64,000 bases of DNA from Tenodera sinensis (Eukaryota; Arthropoda; Insecta; Mantodea; Mantidae). Below, in pieces: positions 10,775 through 22,170 of the stretch (the first letter of the stretch is position 1; each line of letters begins with the position of its first letter). Below the pieces are notes generated by a model. It did no database searches, had not been told where the DNA came from, and was given only the letters and a program-made list of their open reading frames with translations. Both the position numbers and the translations under genes were made by a program. The DNA lies in the NCBI GenBank assembly GCA_030765045.1, contig CM060962.1:213423531-213487530 (forward strand). Direction: 5' to 3'.

Positions 10775-12734
10775 CATTTATATCCATTCGTTAAATACCT
10801 AGATGGCTCCAAATATTTTACACAAACTAATTTTTTCGATGAAACTATTTTTTGTTGACGATAATCATTGTATTGGTCATATTTGTTGCACTCATCATAT
10901 AGAATACCTGGTTTATGTATGGTCGAAGCCTTCTATCCGCTATATTATACTACATACATTCTAGCAATAGTCTTTGTTGTTCTATTATTGACCTTTAGAA
11001 AGTAATTTAGCATTTTAATATTGCAAAAAGCACTGAGGTCTGATTTCTTAAGAAGAAATGCATGTAAAACAGACACAAATTTAATGAAATGAAAGGACAA
11101 TTTGTTCATATCAAATGAATTTTATAATACCTATTTTAGACCTCCCCGCTTGATCCCTTGGGCCGAAAGGTATTAAAATGTGTCATGTTAGTAATAAAGA
11201 GCCAGAAAATATGTTGTTATTTTTGTCCAACAAAACGAGATTGGATTTAAGATGCAGGAATATTAAACTTTGGGATTTCCATTTGGAACAATAGTGCTTT
11301 TCAATGTAGAATGACATCGAAATCTGTTATTAACTGGTTCTGGTGTGACATTATGCACACCCATAGACACAAATAAACCAATGCTCTCGCTTTATAATAT
11401 TAGTATAGATTTGTTCTTAACACTTGAAATATAAAAAGGCGATATTTCGCAATAAATTAGGCTCTCAAATTCTTCTTACGCAATTGCAGACTGAATAGCT
11501 GTATTGAACAGTATAATGCTTGTTTGCTGCAAATCTCTGCGCTAAAATATTGCAGAAATAATTATTACTAACCTACTGCAGGTGTGAAACTGAGAAATAA
11601 CCTGAAACAAGGCTATTCATGTTTACAACATTAGTGCGATTTGCCAAGCTTGCAGTTCTTCGCAAATATGAAAAGATCGCCTTTTAAAGTTCACTTTCAT
11701 GGTCACGCGATGCTCTTTCTTTCCAGTCTGCTGGTCGTCACGGAGCCGATCCCTACTTATTTGTTTCATTTTTTCTCCAAAGACAATTCCAAATATCTAA
11801 CAGATCATTCATCACTTTCAACAATTCCCTGATGGACGTGGCTAACCACCTAGATAAGAAGTGAGAAATACATTATTTCTTTGTGGTTTGCTAATGTAAA
11901 AGCGGTTTCTCCATGTTTAAGGCAAACCATTTGTGAAATTGGATGAAAATCTGGGGAAAAAATTTTAGAATTGAATTGTTTACTTTTTACTGCATTTGTA
12001 ATTGGGCACCTTTAATTCATATTCTGTGTGGCCTTTGGAACACCTCTGAACTTAGCATTGCACTACAGTTTCCAATTTTAAATGTCAGTTTTCTCTAAAC
12101 CTTATGTCAGCCTTTTTCATAACTTAATATGCTCCGGGTGCTAAAACATTTGCCCGTAAACATATAGCTCTCAGGACACTTTAATGAATGATTATTTAAG
12201 TCTCGTGTAGCCATCTTTTGAATTTTATAATACGTTATTTTCTACGAAAAGTTTTCACGGTTCATAAAATAGAAAAATATCAAAATGCAAAGGGCTTACC
12301 TTCAGTTTCCAGAAAAATTTCGTTTTAGTTTAAAAAGACTTCAATGTGGGGTTCTATATAGTGGCCTGTTAAAGGTAAAGTAAATTACTTAGAACGATGT
12401 AAGCAACCGTTTCACACTTGGAGCACTTTAATTAACACAATTAAATGAAATAAATCCAGAATAAAGACACCAATATCTTTGAAACAGATGCAGATTTCTG
12501 ATTGAAATCTTCTATGCGATCGTTATCTTGCGTTAAAATACGGTCATAAAAATGTCAGATCTCTCAAGCAGAAATCGTGGAATTGTGGATTTTTCACAGG
12601 TACATTACTTTAAATGTGACCCACCAGAGAAACGACGACACTTTTATGGTAGGAGCAGTTTTATATAGTTTAATTGAAATCGGTGCACACTAAGCCTAAG
12701 TCATGAACTATTTCTTCTTTTTCTTCTTCTTCCT
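10775..12734. other. no supportable gene; AT-rich single-copy-like sequence
   Basis: Nothing coding was seen on either strand. A 23-bp stretch at 11390-11412 recurs exactly at 42749-42771 and may be the end of a dispersed element. Confidence 0.5.
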
Positions 12735-12980
<246 letters not shown>

Positions 12981-13079
12981 GTTGTTGTTACTACTATTTT
13001 GCTGGTACTCAAAGGTTTCTGTTCCAAAGTAGTTTATGATATTGATAAATACATCGAAACAACACTCTCTTCATTAGAG

Positions 13080-13184
13080 TGTGGCTCAGGGTGCATTCAA
13101 TAAATTCAGTAGTAATACTACACAATTATTTATTACCAGCCAAGTAAACAAGTTTATGAATAACAATCGAAAAACAAAAGATTA
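13080..13184 (-). repeat. 3' LTR of gypsy element 2, distal part
   Basis: Starts TGTGGCTC on the plus strand directly after the AGAG duplication. Its last 26 bp (13159-13184) match 17544-17569 in the other LTR. It is interrupted at the TTA of 13182-13184 by the DNA transposon. Confidence 0.75.
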
Positions 13185-15495
13185 CACTGGTCTACAAAAA
13201 TTAACCTTTTCACTTTCACAAGAATTAAAATAACAGATTCTAAAAGTATTTTTCGTGCTGAATTCAAATATAATTACAGTTTGTCCGCATCGGGCAGGAG
13301 TTTTGTGTGATATTCATTTGAATTTTTATAATATTCTAAAAAATCCGTAACTAGCTATCTAACTCAAAATTATAACTACTGATTCTGACTTACCTAGAAA
13401 GTGGTAGATAGTGATTTTTGGGTATATTTTGCATCTGGAACGTCTCTCATTTTAGTCCAACAGTAGTCAGCCAGCATATTGGAACTCCACTTGCCTTGGT
13501 ACCTCTTCTCTATCGTAGAAATTTGCTGATGAAAACACTCACCGTGTTCATCGCTGACAGCTCCAAGGTTTTCGGGGAAGAAGTCCAAGTGAGAGTCCAA
13601 GAAGTGAATTTTTAAAGACATGTTGCATCCCATAGCTTTATAAGAATGCAGAAGATCAGCCACTATGTCACGATAGTTTTCTGCTTTATGGTTTCCAAGA
13701 AAATTGCAACATAAACTTTTGAAAGACTGCCAGGCTGCTCTCTCCAGTGGATTTAACAGTCCCTCGAAATGTTCATCAGCCATTAATGATCGGATTTGTG
13801 GTCCTATAAAAACTCCTCCTTTCAATTTAGCATCACTGACTTTGGGGAATTTCGATTTCAAGTACAAGAATCCATCAGAAAGTTTATCCATAGCTTTGAC
13901 GAAATTTTTCATAACTCCTAACTTAATATGCAATGGAGGTAAAAATATTTTTTCAGGATTCACTAAAGGGACACATGCCACATTTTTCTGGCCAGGGAGA
14001 AGAGATTCACGTTGTGGCCATGACTTTCTAACGTAGTGAGACTTCTTATCTCTGCTGTCCCATTCGCACAAAAAACAGCAAAATTTGGTGAACCCAAGTT
14101 GCAAACCAAGCAATAAAGCAATGACCTTTAAATCACCACAGATATTCCATTCATATTTTCCATATTGTATTTTCTCTAAAATTAGTTTCATATTTTGATA
14201 TGTCTCTTTCATAGCGGCATGCGCTACTGGTATTGATGGAAGTTCATTGCCAATATGTAGCAGCACAGCCTTCAAACTTACTTTAGAGGAGTCTATGGAC
14301 AATTGCCACTCATCTGGTCGGTGTTGATGCCCAAGAGTTTCCATAAGTGAACAAATATTATTACAAAACACAACACCATATTCTTCAGAGAAGTATTCTT
14401 TGAAAACACTATGACGGCTACGATAACTACTTATTCTTACATCTTTTTGGAGTAAATTCCACCCTTTGAGTCTGGAAGTTAAAACTTCAGCTTGCAGTTT
14501 AGACAGATTTAAATCCCGTATCAGGTCATTAAGGTCTTGCTGATTGGGAAAGTATGGTTCTGATGAACAGCTACTGGCTTCATATGTAAGATAATTTTTA
14601 TTTTCATCTGAATCATTTTGAGTTTCAGTTAGGTCAGAATCAGAGTTATCACTTAAGGTTGTATCTACATATACTGGTACGGGGAACTCTTCACTGTGTA
14701 AGACAGGTCTCAATGCAGATTGCAAATTCGGATACTTAACTGTATATTTTGTTTTAGATGTGATTCCTTTAATATTTGTCAAACAAAAATAACAGTCAGT
14801 TGAATGATCCTTCGGTTCCCTCCAAATCATGGGAATTGCAAATGGCATATGATTTGTGCCATTTTTCCACCCAGTCAGCAGTCTAACACACGAAACACAG
14901 CATGTATTTGGGGCCCAGCTCTTATCAAAATCACCAACTTGACAGCCAAAGTAAAGATGATAACACTTCTTTACAAGTGGGGTCATATTTCGCCTCTGAG
15001 ACTTGAAGGTCAGCTTACCACAAATATAGCAGAAATTATCTGCATGATTTACACACTTTCTTGGCATGATGAAAACATTAAGCACTGAAATACAACATGC
15101 ACAACATACACAATACACTTCTAAACAGAAAAGGAAGGAAATATTTCACTAGTGAACAATATCACAGTCAGCTCAATACTGACACATCACAATGCCAGAC
15201 AGGTCTGAGCATGTCCAAACATGAATGAACCTGCACAGTCTTGTTTTGTGGTGCTTCAGCGTGATATTATAAATAATTTCAATAAATACGGCTTGAGTAA
15301 AATAGCTACATATGAGGTAAAGGTTCCTATGACAGGTCAAAGAAAACGCTAAAATCATATTTTGAAAAGTAGCTTTCACAGAAAAACTATGCCTGATGGG
15401 AAAATTCTGACTACATATCTGAATTCAGGATGAAAAAATGCACTAGATTCACTATTCAGATTTCTTGTGAAAAAAAATCTTGTCGACCAGTGTTA
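13182..15495 (-). mobile_element. 2308-bp DNA transposon with CACTG termini and TTA duplication
   Basis: The element is 13185-15492. Its ends are inverted: CACTGGTCTACAA at the left and, read inward, CACTGGTCGACAA at the right. A second inverted block (CACAAGAA) lies about 20-30 bp in at both ends. Flanks are TTA (13182-13184) and TTA (15493-15495). The other LTR of the host retrotransposon (17544-17618) has the same flanking sequence joined through a single TTA, so the empty target is visible in this window. CACTG ends with a 3-bp duplication are typical of the CACTA (CMC/EnSpm) superfamily. The element holds one intact gene. Confidence 0.88.
13394..15118 (-). CDS. intact uncharacterised protein, putative CACTA-type transposase
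   Basis: A single uninterrupted exon gives 574 codons from the first Met at 15118. The Met at residue 18 (15065-15067), which starts MPRKCVNHADNFC, is the more likely start because the family's conserved region begins there. The N-terminus (about 24-112) is rich in Cys pairs (CYIC 30-33, NTCCVSC 72-77, CYFC 109-112), suggesting zinc binding. An acidic low-complexity stretch follows (151-175). The conserved core has IDSSK (Asp 276), CGDLK (Asp 329), a CCFLCEWD knuckle (347-354), LPPLHIKLG (His 397) and DEHGE (523-527). These could supply a DD-E triad with an inserted knuckle, an arrangement like Tnp2/Transposase_21, but this is inference. I recognise it as a family repeated in many invertebrate genomes under names such as 'uncharacterized protein'. 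It fills most of the CACTG element, has no stops or frameshifts, and is the only intact long gene here. Confidence 0.85.
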   Translation of the reverse strand: MYCVCCACCISVLNVFIMPRKCVNHADNFCYICGKLTFKSQRRNMTPLVKKCYHLYFGCQVGDFDKSWAPNTCCVSCVRLLTGWKNGTNHMPFAIPMIWREPKDHSTDCYFCLTNIKGITSKTKYTVKYPNLQSALRPVLHSEEFPVPVYVDTTLSDNSDSDLTETQNDSDENKNYLTYEASSCSSEPYFPNQQDLNDLIRDLNLSKLQAEVLTSRLKGWNLLQKDVRISSYRSRHSVFKEYFSEEYGVVFCNNICSLMETLGHQHRPDEWQLSIDSSKVSLKAVLLHIGNELPSIPVAHAAMKETYQNMKLILEKIQYGKYEWNICGDLKVIALLLGLQLGFTKFCCFLCEWDSRDKKSHYVRKSWPQRESLLPGQKNVACVPLVNPEKIFLPPLHIKLGVMKNFVKAMDKLSDGFLYLKSKFPKVSDAKLKGGVFIGPQIRSLMADEHFEGLLNPLERAAWQSFKSLCCNFLGNHKAENYRDIVADLLHSYKAMGCNMSLKIHFLDSHLDFFPENLGAVSDEHGECFHQQISTIEKRYQGKWSSNMLADYCWTKMRDVPDAKYTQKSLSTTF

Positions 15496-15544
15496 ACTAA
15501 AAGTATACATAGAGTATTTGATGTATAAAATGGCATAGATCTCA
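15493..15544 (-). repeat. 3' LTR of gypsy element 2, proximal part
   Basis: Matches 17567-17618 with three mismatches. On the minus strand it begins TGAG next to a G-rich polypurine-tract candidate (complement of 15548-15555). The pol stop codon lies about 20 bp away. Confidence 0.75.
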
Positions 15545-15562
15545 GTACTGCCCCACCAGTGT

Positions 15563-17543
15563 TCAACTAGAGTACTTCTTGTTGAAACGAACACGTAATC
15601 CAGAGCGAGTTACCACAGATGGAGGTGATGTAGGGTCTGTCACTTTTGGTTGTAGTGCAGTAGGATTTGTTGGGGTGGTCATTGTTGTGGAGTCGTCAGG
15701 GTCAGCAATGAAGGCAGGTTTCAGCCGATCTAGAGAAACATTTGTTCGCATGCCACGGATTTCAATGTCAAAGGTCTTGTTAAGACGATTTATTACTTTG
15801 AAGGGCCATCATATGGAGGTTGTAGAGGCCTACAAACTGCATCGTGTCGTAGAAACACATGTGAACAATTTTCAAGGTCACGAAAAACAAAAGTCTTTCG
15901 GGTACTGTGAGGCTTTGGTGAAATAGGACGGAGTTGCCTGAACCTGTTTCGCAGATCCCTGACGAAATCTGATACTTCGATGGTGTCACTGGCAGTAGCT
16001 GAAAAGAATTCACCTGGCAATCGCACTGTCTGACCATATACTAACTCTGCAGCAGTTGCACAGATGTCTTCTTCGTATGCAGTGCGTATGCCCAAGAGAA
16101 CTATAGGCAAATCTTCGGTTCATTGGTCTGAAGCGTGACACTTGATAGCAATTTTAAGCTGGCGGTGAAATCGTTCCACTATTCCGTTGGCGGCTGGATG
16201 GAATGCTGTTGTTCGGATACGACAAGTTCCTGTGAGCATTGTTAGAGCTTTGAAAAGGTGAGACTCAAACTGACGACCTTGAATAGATGTGAGTCGTTGA
16301 AGAACGCCGAAACGAGCAATCCACCCACAAAAGAAAGCTCTTGCTGCTGTGATATCCGCTATTGGATATGCTTCAGGTCAACGTGAAAAACGGTCGATGG
16401 CCGTTAGGCAATATGTGAAGCCATTGGATGGAGGCAGTGGACCAACAATGTCAATATGTACATGCTCGAATCGTTGATTACGTGGAGTGAATGATCCAAG
16501 TGGAGCAGTGACATGCCTTGTAACTTTGTTGCGCTGGCAGGCTATGCAGTTACTCACAAATACTCTACAGTTACGATCGATCTCAGGCCAAACAAAGGAT
16601 TTCTTGACCAGGTGGATCGTAGCTTTCACATCGGGGTGCGACAAACTATGAAGAGATGCAATAGCTTGCGGTCGGAAAGTCTTCGTCACGAATGGGTGAG
16701 CGTGAGATGTTGAGACTTCGCATATGAGATGAACTGTAGAATTTGGAATTAGTATTTTCTTCAGAACCAAGCTAGTGCCGGATTGAATGAGAGTTTTAAT
16801 TTCGTCGTCAGTTTCCTGTGAACGTGCCAAGGCTTGAAAGTCGATTTCTTCTGCAATCGATGCAATTCGAGACAGTGTATCAGCTGGGATATTGCTTTCG
16901 CCTTGGATATGGCGAATGTCGGTCGTGAACTGGGCAATGTAATCCAGATGACGTGACTGGCGAGGTTTTACTTTCTCTGGCTTCTACTTCAAAGCGAACG
17001 TCAGGGGTTTGTGATACGTAAATACGAGGAACTGTCTTCCTTCAAGCATGTGCCTAAACTTCTAAACGGAGGCATAAGCGGCTAGGTGTTCACGATCATC
17101 GGCAGACCACTGTTGTTGTGATGGAGAGAGTTATGGCTGTAAAATGCAAATGGTTGCCAGTTACCGTCTACAAGTTGCTGAACTGAAGCTCCAATTGCTG
17201 TCGATGATGCATCTATCATTGAAGAAAGAGGTGAATCTGAGCAGGGATGTGCAAGGAGTGCAGCATTTGCAACAGCGTTCTTCATGTTGTGGAAAGCTTG
17301 TTCGGTTTCTTCATTCCACTGGAGCTCGCTGGTAGGTTTCGGATTTCCTTTCAAACAGCTGTTCAATGGTGTAGCGATGCTGGCAGCATGAGGGATGCAG
17401 CGTCGATAAAAATTAACAAGTCCCAAAAATCTACGCAGGTCTCGGATAGATGATGGTTTTGGAAAATTTTCGATTGCTTCAACTCTGTTTTTAAGTGGTC
17501 GTATTCCGCTTGAATTGACTGAGTAACCCAAGAATAGTAACCC
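15563..17543 (-). pseudogene. gypsy element 2 pol remnant: RT thumb, RNase H, integrase
   Basis: Read from 17543 downward. The end of the reverse transcriptase appears as LGYSVNSSGIRPLKNRVEA and LRRFLGLVNFYRR, then RNase H (MIDASSTAIGASVQQ, later HMLEGRQF and HIQGESNIPADTLSR). Next come the integrase zinc-binding region (HSLSHPDVKAT, then CIACQRNKV), the core (HIDIVGPLPPSNGFTY; ANGIVERFHRQLK) and the C-terminal VSLDRLKPAF tail. The frame is broken by a stop in RNase H near 17080, TGA codons near 16376 and 16126, and frameshifts near 15790. RNase H YTDH is changed to YTYH. The second integrase Asp, expected before QGRQFES, is replaced. It is clearly dead. The motifs fit the CsRn1/Kabuki branch. 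Confidence 0.88.
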
Positions 17544-17618
17544 AATAACAATCGAAAAACAAAAGATTAACTAAAAGTATACATAGATTCTTTGATGTAT
17601 AAAATGGCATAGACCTCA
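17544..17618 (-). repeat. 5' LTR fragment of gypsy element 2 (empty site of the CACTG element)
   Basis: 75 bp matching 13159-13184 plus 15496-15544 without the 2308-bp insert. It joins the pol remnant directly at 17544, so the rest of the LTR was deleted. AGAG follows at 17619. Confidence 0.85.
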
Positions 17619-17687
17619 AGAGCATGGAATTCAGTGCTTTGAGTACGTCACCTAATTCAGCATACCTGCAGGGATGGCGATACTATT

Positions 17688-17828
17688 ACTTTCTCTACTG
17701 GTAAATATGGGAAGTATTGTATTCCACCCAAAAATTTGATGTCGAGATTTCCCCGAAAATATGTTTTGAGACCCCCTGACTCAAAAAAAGCAATTTTAGA
17801 AAAAGTCCGTGTGTGTGTGAGTGTGTGT

Positions 17829-17901
<73 letters not shown>

Positions 17902-18383
17902 TATGAGTGTCAGTCTGTGGACAGTATAACTCAAAAACGAAAAGTTGGTTAAAAACCAAATTTGGTATTTAAGTTTAATGTCTTTCGAGGATGCGACACG
18001 AAGATCTTCAAGAAAATAGCCCCACGCTAAACTACCCTTTACATGGAAAATTTTTCGAAAATTTTTATTTTCTTGAAAATGGCTCTAACGATTTTGATTA
18101 AAGTGTCATATGTTTTAGATATTTTTATGACAAATGAAATATATATCTTGAATTTTCTGGCTATAGCCCCTGTAGTCGTAATTACTCTGGACGACTTTTG
18201 CATTACTGGTAAACCGTTAGAGATAGACCAAATCATACTTTACAAAAAATGTAGATCTTGCTAAAATACACAATTTATGTCTGAATAAATTTTCATGGAG
18301 GGTGAACTATTTCGGAGATATTCCTTGTTATGTGTGTGAGTTTCAGAAAACTTTCGTAAAAGGGAACATCGTTGTCCATTTTT
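17688..18383 (+). repeat. GT-core interspersed repeat, copy A
   Basis: Begins ACTTTCTCTACTGG and contains a GT/GAGT microsatellite at 17812-17900. The conserved right arm has the landmarks cataactcaaaaacgaaaa-like, gcgacacgaagat, gattttgattaaa and gatagaccaaatc. It is cut off at 18383, where copy B begins in the same orientation. Confidence 0.9.
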
Positions 18384-19262
18384 ACTTTCTCTGCTGGTAA
18401 ATAGGGAAAGTATTGTATTCCACCCACAAATTCGATGTCGAGATGTCACCCTAAATATATGTTTTGAGGCCCCTTAATCCAAAAAAAAAAAAAAACATTT
18501 TTAGAAAAAGGTCCGTGTGTGTGTCTGTGTCTGCGTCAGCCTGTCAGTCTGTCAGTCTGTGGACAGTATAACTCAAAAACGAAAATTCGGTTAAAAACCA
18601 AAGTTGGTATTTAAGTTTAATGTCGTTCAAGGATGTGACACGAAGATTTTGAAGAAAATAGCCCCAACCTAAGCTACACTTTACATGGCAAATTTTTTCG
18701 AAAATTTTCATTTTCTTGAAAATGGCTCTAACGATTTTGATTAAAATGCTATATGTTTGAGATATTTTTATGACAAATGAAATGTATATCTTAAATTTTC
18801 TGGCTATAGCCCCTGTAGTCGTATTTACTCTGGACGACTTTTGCATAACTGATAAACCGTTAGAGATAGACCAAATCATACTATACAAAAAACGTAGATC
18901 TTGGTGAAATACACAATTTATGTACCAATAAATTTGCTTGTAGGGTGAACCATTTCGGTGATATTCCTTGTTATGTGTTTGAGTTTCGGAAAACTTAGAA
19001 CTTTAGCGAAATGCAACAACGTTGTTCATTTTTTTATATGTTAATCGTGCAAAGAGAACGGAATCTCAAAGGTCAAAAAGATATGACTGTCACACAAAGC
19101 CTGGTGTATTCTAATATCTCCCTTGCACCTACAAGGAAATAAGCAATAAGATAATTTGTACGAATGTTTATCTTAACTAAAATGGAAGTATAGAAATAAG
19201 AGTTTGTTAGAATGGTTACTACAAGAGTAGAGAAAGTCATGTGAGTGCAACACATCAGATTT
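18384..19262 (+). repeat. GT-core interspersed repeat, copy B (near full length)
   Basis: Starts ACTTTCTCTGCTGG and ends with AGAGTAGAGAAAGTCATG plus a short tail ending CACATCAG. The motif ACTTTCTCTACT is thus found at the start and, inverted, near the end. The microsatellite is short here (about 18510-18560). With copy A it forms a head-to-tail pair of about 80-90% similarity. Confidence 0.9.
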
Positions 19263-19500
19263 TTTTATATGTTAAGTGTGTAAAGAGAACGGGATCTCAA
19301 AGCTGTAAAATATTTCACTATCGCTCAAAGTCTACTGTATTCTGATATTCCCCTTGCACCTTCAGTGAAATAAGCAATAAGATAATTTCTGCGAATGTTT
19401 ATCTCCAGTAACACGAAGAAGATACAGGAATACGAGTTTGTAAGAATGATTAGTACAAGAGTAGAGAAAGCCATGGAAGTGCAACACATCAGATTTTTAT
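19263..19500 (+). repeat. tandem extra copy of the GT-core repeat tail
   Basis: About 237 bp that duplicate 19026-19262 (gcaaagagaacgg-type start, agagaaagccatg-type end) with roughly 15% divergence. The tail is therefore present twice in tandem after copy B. Confidence 0.85.
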
Positions 19501-19663
19501 TTATATATTCCTCCTTGCCTCCGGTATATTACAAACTCCTTGGATGATACGCTACAGTCTGTTGTCTTATTTTTTGTTCAAAATCCATAGAAACCAATTA
19601 AATAACTAGACATTTAAATTTCTGACAGTCATTAAAATTTGCAGTGTATAGTTTTATGAAATC

Positions 19664-20095
19664 ATGGCACCAAAAAGAAGTAGCCGAAACCAAAGGCAAA
19701 ATAACAAAAACAGAGTGCCTCGACGGTCGATAAAAAAGCGAAAAGACCCTGTACAATTGGCAAGGAGGCTCAAGATTATACAGGAGCTCAACACACAAAG
19801 TTCACATTCGTCGATATTGGTGCTTTACCCACCTCCTGGATACCGTAGAGGCTTTGTAAGAAGAATTCCAAATACAGATCCTAAGCACCGAAAACGCAGG
19901 GCACAAGCTTCAACGGAACAAACACCTGGTCCTTCATTAGTTCGTGATAGAAGGAAGCAAACTCCCGGACCGTCATGGAGGTCACATACGGATCAACATT
20001 GTCTTTACTGCGGAAAAGTTCATCCACTTGAAAGAACTAGAAATAGAACTCACAAAATATGGTGTAGTAGAGATGCTGATTATATGTTGGACTAG
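19664..20095 (+). CDS. hypothetical small basic protein with Cys/His cluster
   Basis: 143 codons from an ATG in good context (atcATGG). The first 50 residues are strongly basic (Arg/Lys/Asn), followed by a proline-containing middle with two TPGPS motifs (about 88-104). The C-terminus carries HCLYCGKVHPLERTRNRTH (about 111-129) and a later WCSRD, so C-x2-C-x4-H plus a further His and Cys could bind zinc. I do not recognise the family. It could be a nucleic-acid-binding accessory protein of an unidentified element, a host exon, or chance. No TIR or duplication was found around it; copy B and its tail end about 160 bp upstream. Confidence 0.35.
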   Translation: MAPKRSSRNQRQNNKNRVPRRSIKKRKDPVQLARRLKIIQELNTQSSHSSILVLYPPPGYRRGFVRRIPNTDPKHRKRRAQASTEQTPGPSLVRDRRKQTPGPSWRSHTDQHCLYCGKVHPLERTRNRTHKIWCSRDADYMLD

Positions 20096-20149
20096 CTTCC
20101 GGCCTATAAGAATAAAATTTCAGTTTGAAACATCTAACAAAATTTGAAG

Positions 20150-21377
20150 ACTACCCCCAAAAGAATGGTTGGCACATCTAATACGGCGGGTACGGAGGAC
20201 CGAATCAGGTACAGCTACAAAAATGTGTTTTGTAAGATATGAGATAGTATATTTTATTTACAATTAAAAGTTAACAAGTTTTAAACTTAAGAATTAGGTC
20301 AGAGTAATCTTCCTAGAAATATTAAAATAATAGCTCTGCCATGTTGCTTTATTAATAGCGATTGCATGAATTTTGAATGTTGGAAGATTTATTATTAATA
20401 CTTCACAAGCTAACTTTTCAGTCTCGTATATATCGATCAAAGTAATACATGAAACATACTTATGTTAGCCGGTACAGGGTAGATGTATAATAATATGGAG
20501 TAAATAAGGAGTGGTTTAAATACAAGATGTTCCCACCACAGAGATTAACTTAGGCTAATGGGGAAAAGGAAAAACAAAAGATATATCTAACCTAACCTCC
20601 CGTGAATCAGAAACCTAAACCTATATAAACACTCAATCTTGAGCAATGCTTTTGATGTAGAAACTACTTTTTAATTAAACTAAGCTTATATAAAAAAACT
20701 AAATCGGACCTAACGTCCTTTGAACCAGGAACCTAATGTAAATAATCATAGCATAGTTAAGGAACGCACGCACGCGAGCGTAGCAATGTACTATTTTCAG
20801 ATGTTGGCCACACTTCCATGTGTTGGGAGCATTGCGGAATAATGTATATGCTTAAATATTGCAAGTGATTGGCATATATCCTTGTTTTTAAAAACAGATT
20901 TCGTAGGTATGAATGTTAAGCTAGACAAACAGATAAAGTGTTTTACGTAACGATTATTGTTAAAGGTTATGTCAATAAAGGAGTTATACTCCAAGAGTCC
21001 ATTTGCAGGGAGACATACTTATGTCCGTTTGTTCATTTTTATTGTCATCCTCACTTTAGAACTTTGGTACCCGTCTTCAAAGACAAAGGCAGCAATAGTT
21101 CAGAATCGGTATTTCATGTGACTTTATTTATCAGTTCTCTTTTGTTGTGGCTGATCTAAGATATTATAGCCAGCATAACGGTATATTAAGGATCGATTAT
21201 TACTTACTAACATACATAATCAAGGAAATATTAGAAATGCGCGAAGTAAAACTCACTCCTAAAATTTAGACAAAACTTCCATACTTAATATATGTGCATA
21301 AAATAATTTTGGCTGCTATTTACTTTAGTATCTTGTGATCGATTAAAACATGTTTAATATATACTAATAACATCATA
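20150..21377. other. no supportable feature
   Basis: AT-rich. Two loosely related blocks (about 20545-20620 and 20690-20750) share ctaacct/aacctaa motifs, probably an old repeat. Confidence 0.5.
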
Positions 21378-21539
21378 ATGGTGTTTTGTGATGTCATGTT
21401 TGGGGCAAAAGTCTTCAATGATGAAGGTGAGACAGGGGATCACTATAACATAGCCCCATTTCATTTCAAATCATTCACCATGCCTGACCATATCAGCCCC
21501 TCCGATGTGCCGCAAATCCGTCGCGCAGGGGTTTTGTTA

Positions 21540-21680
21540 AATGGCAGTGAAGCTATTGACATGAGGCTATGACTTTTTAGCACACTGAGAAACCATCGGT
21601 GAAGGCCGGGTTTGAACCCGCGACTTTGGGAACAGTACCCCAGCGACTAACCAACATGTTGCATATTTGGCGACGTGCGG
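21540..21680 (-). repeat. tRNA-derived SINE, family 6, copy 1
   Basis: Contains the complement of a polymerase III B box (GGGTTTGAACCCG at 21607-21619). It shares the core aaaccatcggt...ccgggtttgaaccc and actaaccaa with 58835-59010. Confidence 0.65.
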
Positions 21681-22095
21681 AGTCTAGCCCTGGGAACGTA
21701 CGTATAATGAAAATACAAACAGAATCTCCAGCCCTTATAAACAACTCGTTTCTAAAGAGCCGGTGTCCGCCAAGAGGAACTGTTTCGCATCTAATCTTCA
21801 ACAATCGAACAGACGCCAAGGAATCTCCCACACAGACAAGGAACTGCGGGGGCGCTATGTTAAGGAAATCTGTCAGCAGCGAAAACCACAACAAGAAGCG
21901 CGCGCATTTCCATTTGTAAGTGCAGCAAGACACTGTGATTGTTATGAGAGTGTAATTGGGACATAAATTGAAGAAAGGTGACGGCAATGACGTGTCTCTC
22001 AATGTAAAGACCCCGCCCTTCCTTTTTTCTCTCGTCTGCTTCAAACAGCAAGTTACCAACGTGGTAATAGGCCCTTTCCTTCTTTAGAGCGCCGT

Positions 22096-22096
<1 letters not shown>

Positions 22097-22170
<74 letters not shown>

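Larger units (their letters stand above)
13076..17622 (-). mobile_element. gypsy-type element 2, internally deleted, with AGAG TSDs
   Basis: The outer boundaries are set by the tetramer AGAG on both sides (13076-13079 and 17619-17622) and by TG...CA LTR ends. The left LTR is 13080-15544 with a DNA transposon inside, about 154 bp without it. The right LTR survives only as 17544-17618. Between them lies just the 3' half of pol. Gag, protease, most of the reverse transcriptase and the inner part of the right (5') LTR are gone, with the break at 17544. Protein similarity suggests a CsRn1/Kabuki-like gypsy clade. The nested order is: retrotransposon insertion, then DNA transposon into its 3' LTR, plus an internal deletion at an unknown time. 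Confidence 0.8.
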
